Shown: positions 63,177 to 64,000 of the stretch, one piece after another
Numbering within the stretch: the first letter of the stretch is position 1
Layout: every line of letters starts with the position of its first letter
Assembly (NCBI RefSeq): GCF_014201875.1
Contig: NZ_JACHFL010000008.1
Location: forward strand, 62,001 to 126,000
Length of the DNA: 64,000 nucleotides
Reading direction: 5' to 3'
DNA from: Deinococcus humi
GTDB taxonomy: Bacteria > Deinococcota > Deinococci > Deinococcales > Deinococcaceae
Position numbers and translations under genes: made by a program
The notes under the pieces: model-generated
What the model was told of the DNA's origin: nothing
The model's input: only the letters and a program-made list of their open reading frames with translations
Databases searched by the model: none

Positions 63177-64000
63177 TTACCTGGCCACGGGGGCTGAGAT
63201 CCCCTGCTCCCCGAAAGCCGCTTCCAGGCGCGGCAGCAGCCTGCCCTCATAGGCGCGGGCGGCGCGCAGCAGGGCATTCTTGACGGCGGTGGCATCGGCG
63301 CTGCCGTGACCGATAAAGGCCAGTCCCTTCACGCCGATCAGGATGCTGGCCCCGTAGGTGCTGGGGTCCATGCGCTCGGCCAGGCCGCGGAGCGAACCGC
63401 GCGCCAGCAGGCCGCCCAGCCTGCTCTTCAGGCCGCTGTTGAGGGCGTCCTTGATCCAGCCGAACATCACCTTGGCCTCGCCCTCAGCCAGCTTGAGCAC
63501 CACGTTGCCGGTAAAGCCATCGGTGACGACGATATCGGTGGTGCCCAGGAAGATGTCGCGGCCCTCCACATTGCCGTGGAAATTGATCCCCTGGCCGTGC
63601 AGCCCGCGCAGCAGAGCGTGCGCCTCGAGCACCAGCGCGCTGCCCTTGTGATCCTCCTCGCCGATGGATAGCAGGCCCACTGTGGGGTTTTCCTGGTCTT
63701 CCAGCACCTTCAGGTATACGGTGGCCAGCCTGGCCCACTGGGCAAAGTAGCTGGCCTTGACGTCCGCGTTGGCTCCCGCGTCCAGCAGCGTGGTCATGCC
63801 GCCGCGAGCAGGCAGGTGGGTCAGGATGGCCGGACGCTCGACCCCCCTGATCCGCCCGAAGGTCAGCAGCGCCGAGGCCATCGTCGCGCCGCTGTGGCCC
63901 ATGCTGACGGCGGCGGCCGCCTGACCCTCCTTGACCAGCCGAGTGCACACGTTGATGCTGGCGCCGGTGCGGCTCCTCACGTCACTGGCATGCTCGTCCA
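63177..64000 (-). CDS. plsX: Phosphate acyltransferase PlsX, N-terminus cut off by the window
   Basis: The frame is open to the right edge (about 274 residues seen; the family is about 330-345). Motifs: SINVCTRLVKEGQAAAAVSMGHSGATMASALL, LLDAGANADVKASYFAQWA, GNVEGRDIFLGTTDIVVTDGFTGNVVLKLAEG and SYGASILIGVKGLAFIGHGSAD. PlsX moves acyl chains from acyl carrier protein to phosphate, the first step towards phosphatidic acid in most bacteria. Confidence 0.95.
   Translation of the reverse strand, partial: DEHASDVRSRTGASINVCTRLVKEGQAAAAVSMGHSGATMASALLTFGRIRGVERPAILTHLPARGGMTTLLDAGANADVKASYFAQWARLATVYLKVLEDQENPTVGLLSIGEEDHKGSALVLEAHALLRGLHGQGINFHGNVEGRDIFLGTTDIVVTDGFTGNVVLKLAEGEAKVMFGWIKDALNSGLKSRLGGLLARGSLRGLAERMDPSTYGASILIGVKGLAFIGHGSADATAVKNALLRAARAYEGRLLPRLEAAFGEQGISAPVAR

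Overview
The window is high-G+C bacterial DNA from a Deinococcus-like genome. The strongest clue is the tightly coupled cinA-ligT-recA gene order (53292-56502), the arrangement known from Deinococcus. A very large TamB-like protein, a Zn-type HemB, a Thermus/Deinococcus-type CsoR and the general gene style agree. The species cannot be named from the sequence alone.

Region 1 (1-19.4 kb) is the right-hand part of a prophage in the tRNA-Val(UAC) gene at 19358-19432. From right to left it holds: the integrase; a small lipoprotein gene; a broken Excalibur-domain gene; an ImmA-type metalloprotease and its HTH repressor; a divergent promoter/operator region (15892-15996); a leftward early operon (Cro-like regulator, excisionase-like HTH, RecT-like protein, replication initiator-like protein, DnaB helicase and small genes, 15.9-9.5 kb); two rightward small DNA-binding genes (8.9-9.45 kb); and a leftward late operon (DUF1064 nuclease, terminase small and large subunits, portal, Mu-F-like head protein) that runs off the left edge. 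A bacterial aldo-keto reductase gene (6342-7340) interrupts the late operon and looks like passenger cargo. Capsid, tail and lysis genes and the left attachment site lie outside the window.

Region 2 (19.4-38.6 kb) is chromosomal. It has a large secreted lipoprotein with Ig-like repeats and a beta-propeller, succinate dehydrogenase sdhCDAB, a hemB-phosphatase-ABM monooxygenase operon divergent from a heme-dependent N-demethylase gene, a barnase-like lipoprotein with a barstar, the msrPQ methionine sulfoxide repair system, and the phosphate uptake genes pstSCAB-phoU. In front of pstS four 11-bp direct repeats form a probable Pho box.

Region 3 (38.3-64 kb) holds acylphosphatase, the 3316-residue TamB-like protein, an ABC-F ATPase with an unusual C-terminal extension, a csoR-copZ copper operon with a G-tract operator, a DoxX-like protein, cinA-ligT-recA, era with an SDR gene, a Yip1-family membrane protein, an ATP-grasp/alpha-E/transglutaminase operon, and the partial plsX gene.

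The most interesting material is in the prophage: the immunity region with one palindrome inside each divergent promoter; a duplicated immA tail flanking a nonsense-interrupted gene; small proteins that share interchangeable heads and tails; and an alpha-CTD-like protein on the opposite strand from the phage operons. No CRISPR array, rRNA gene or intact insertion sequence was seen.
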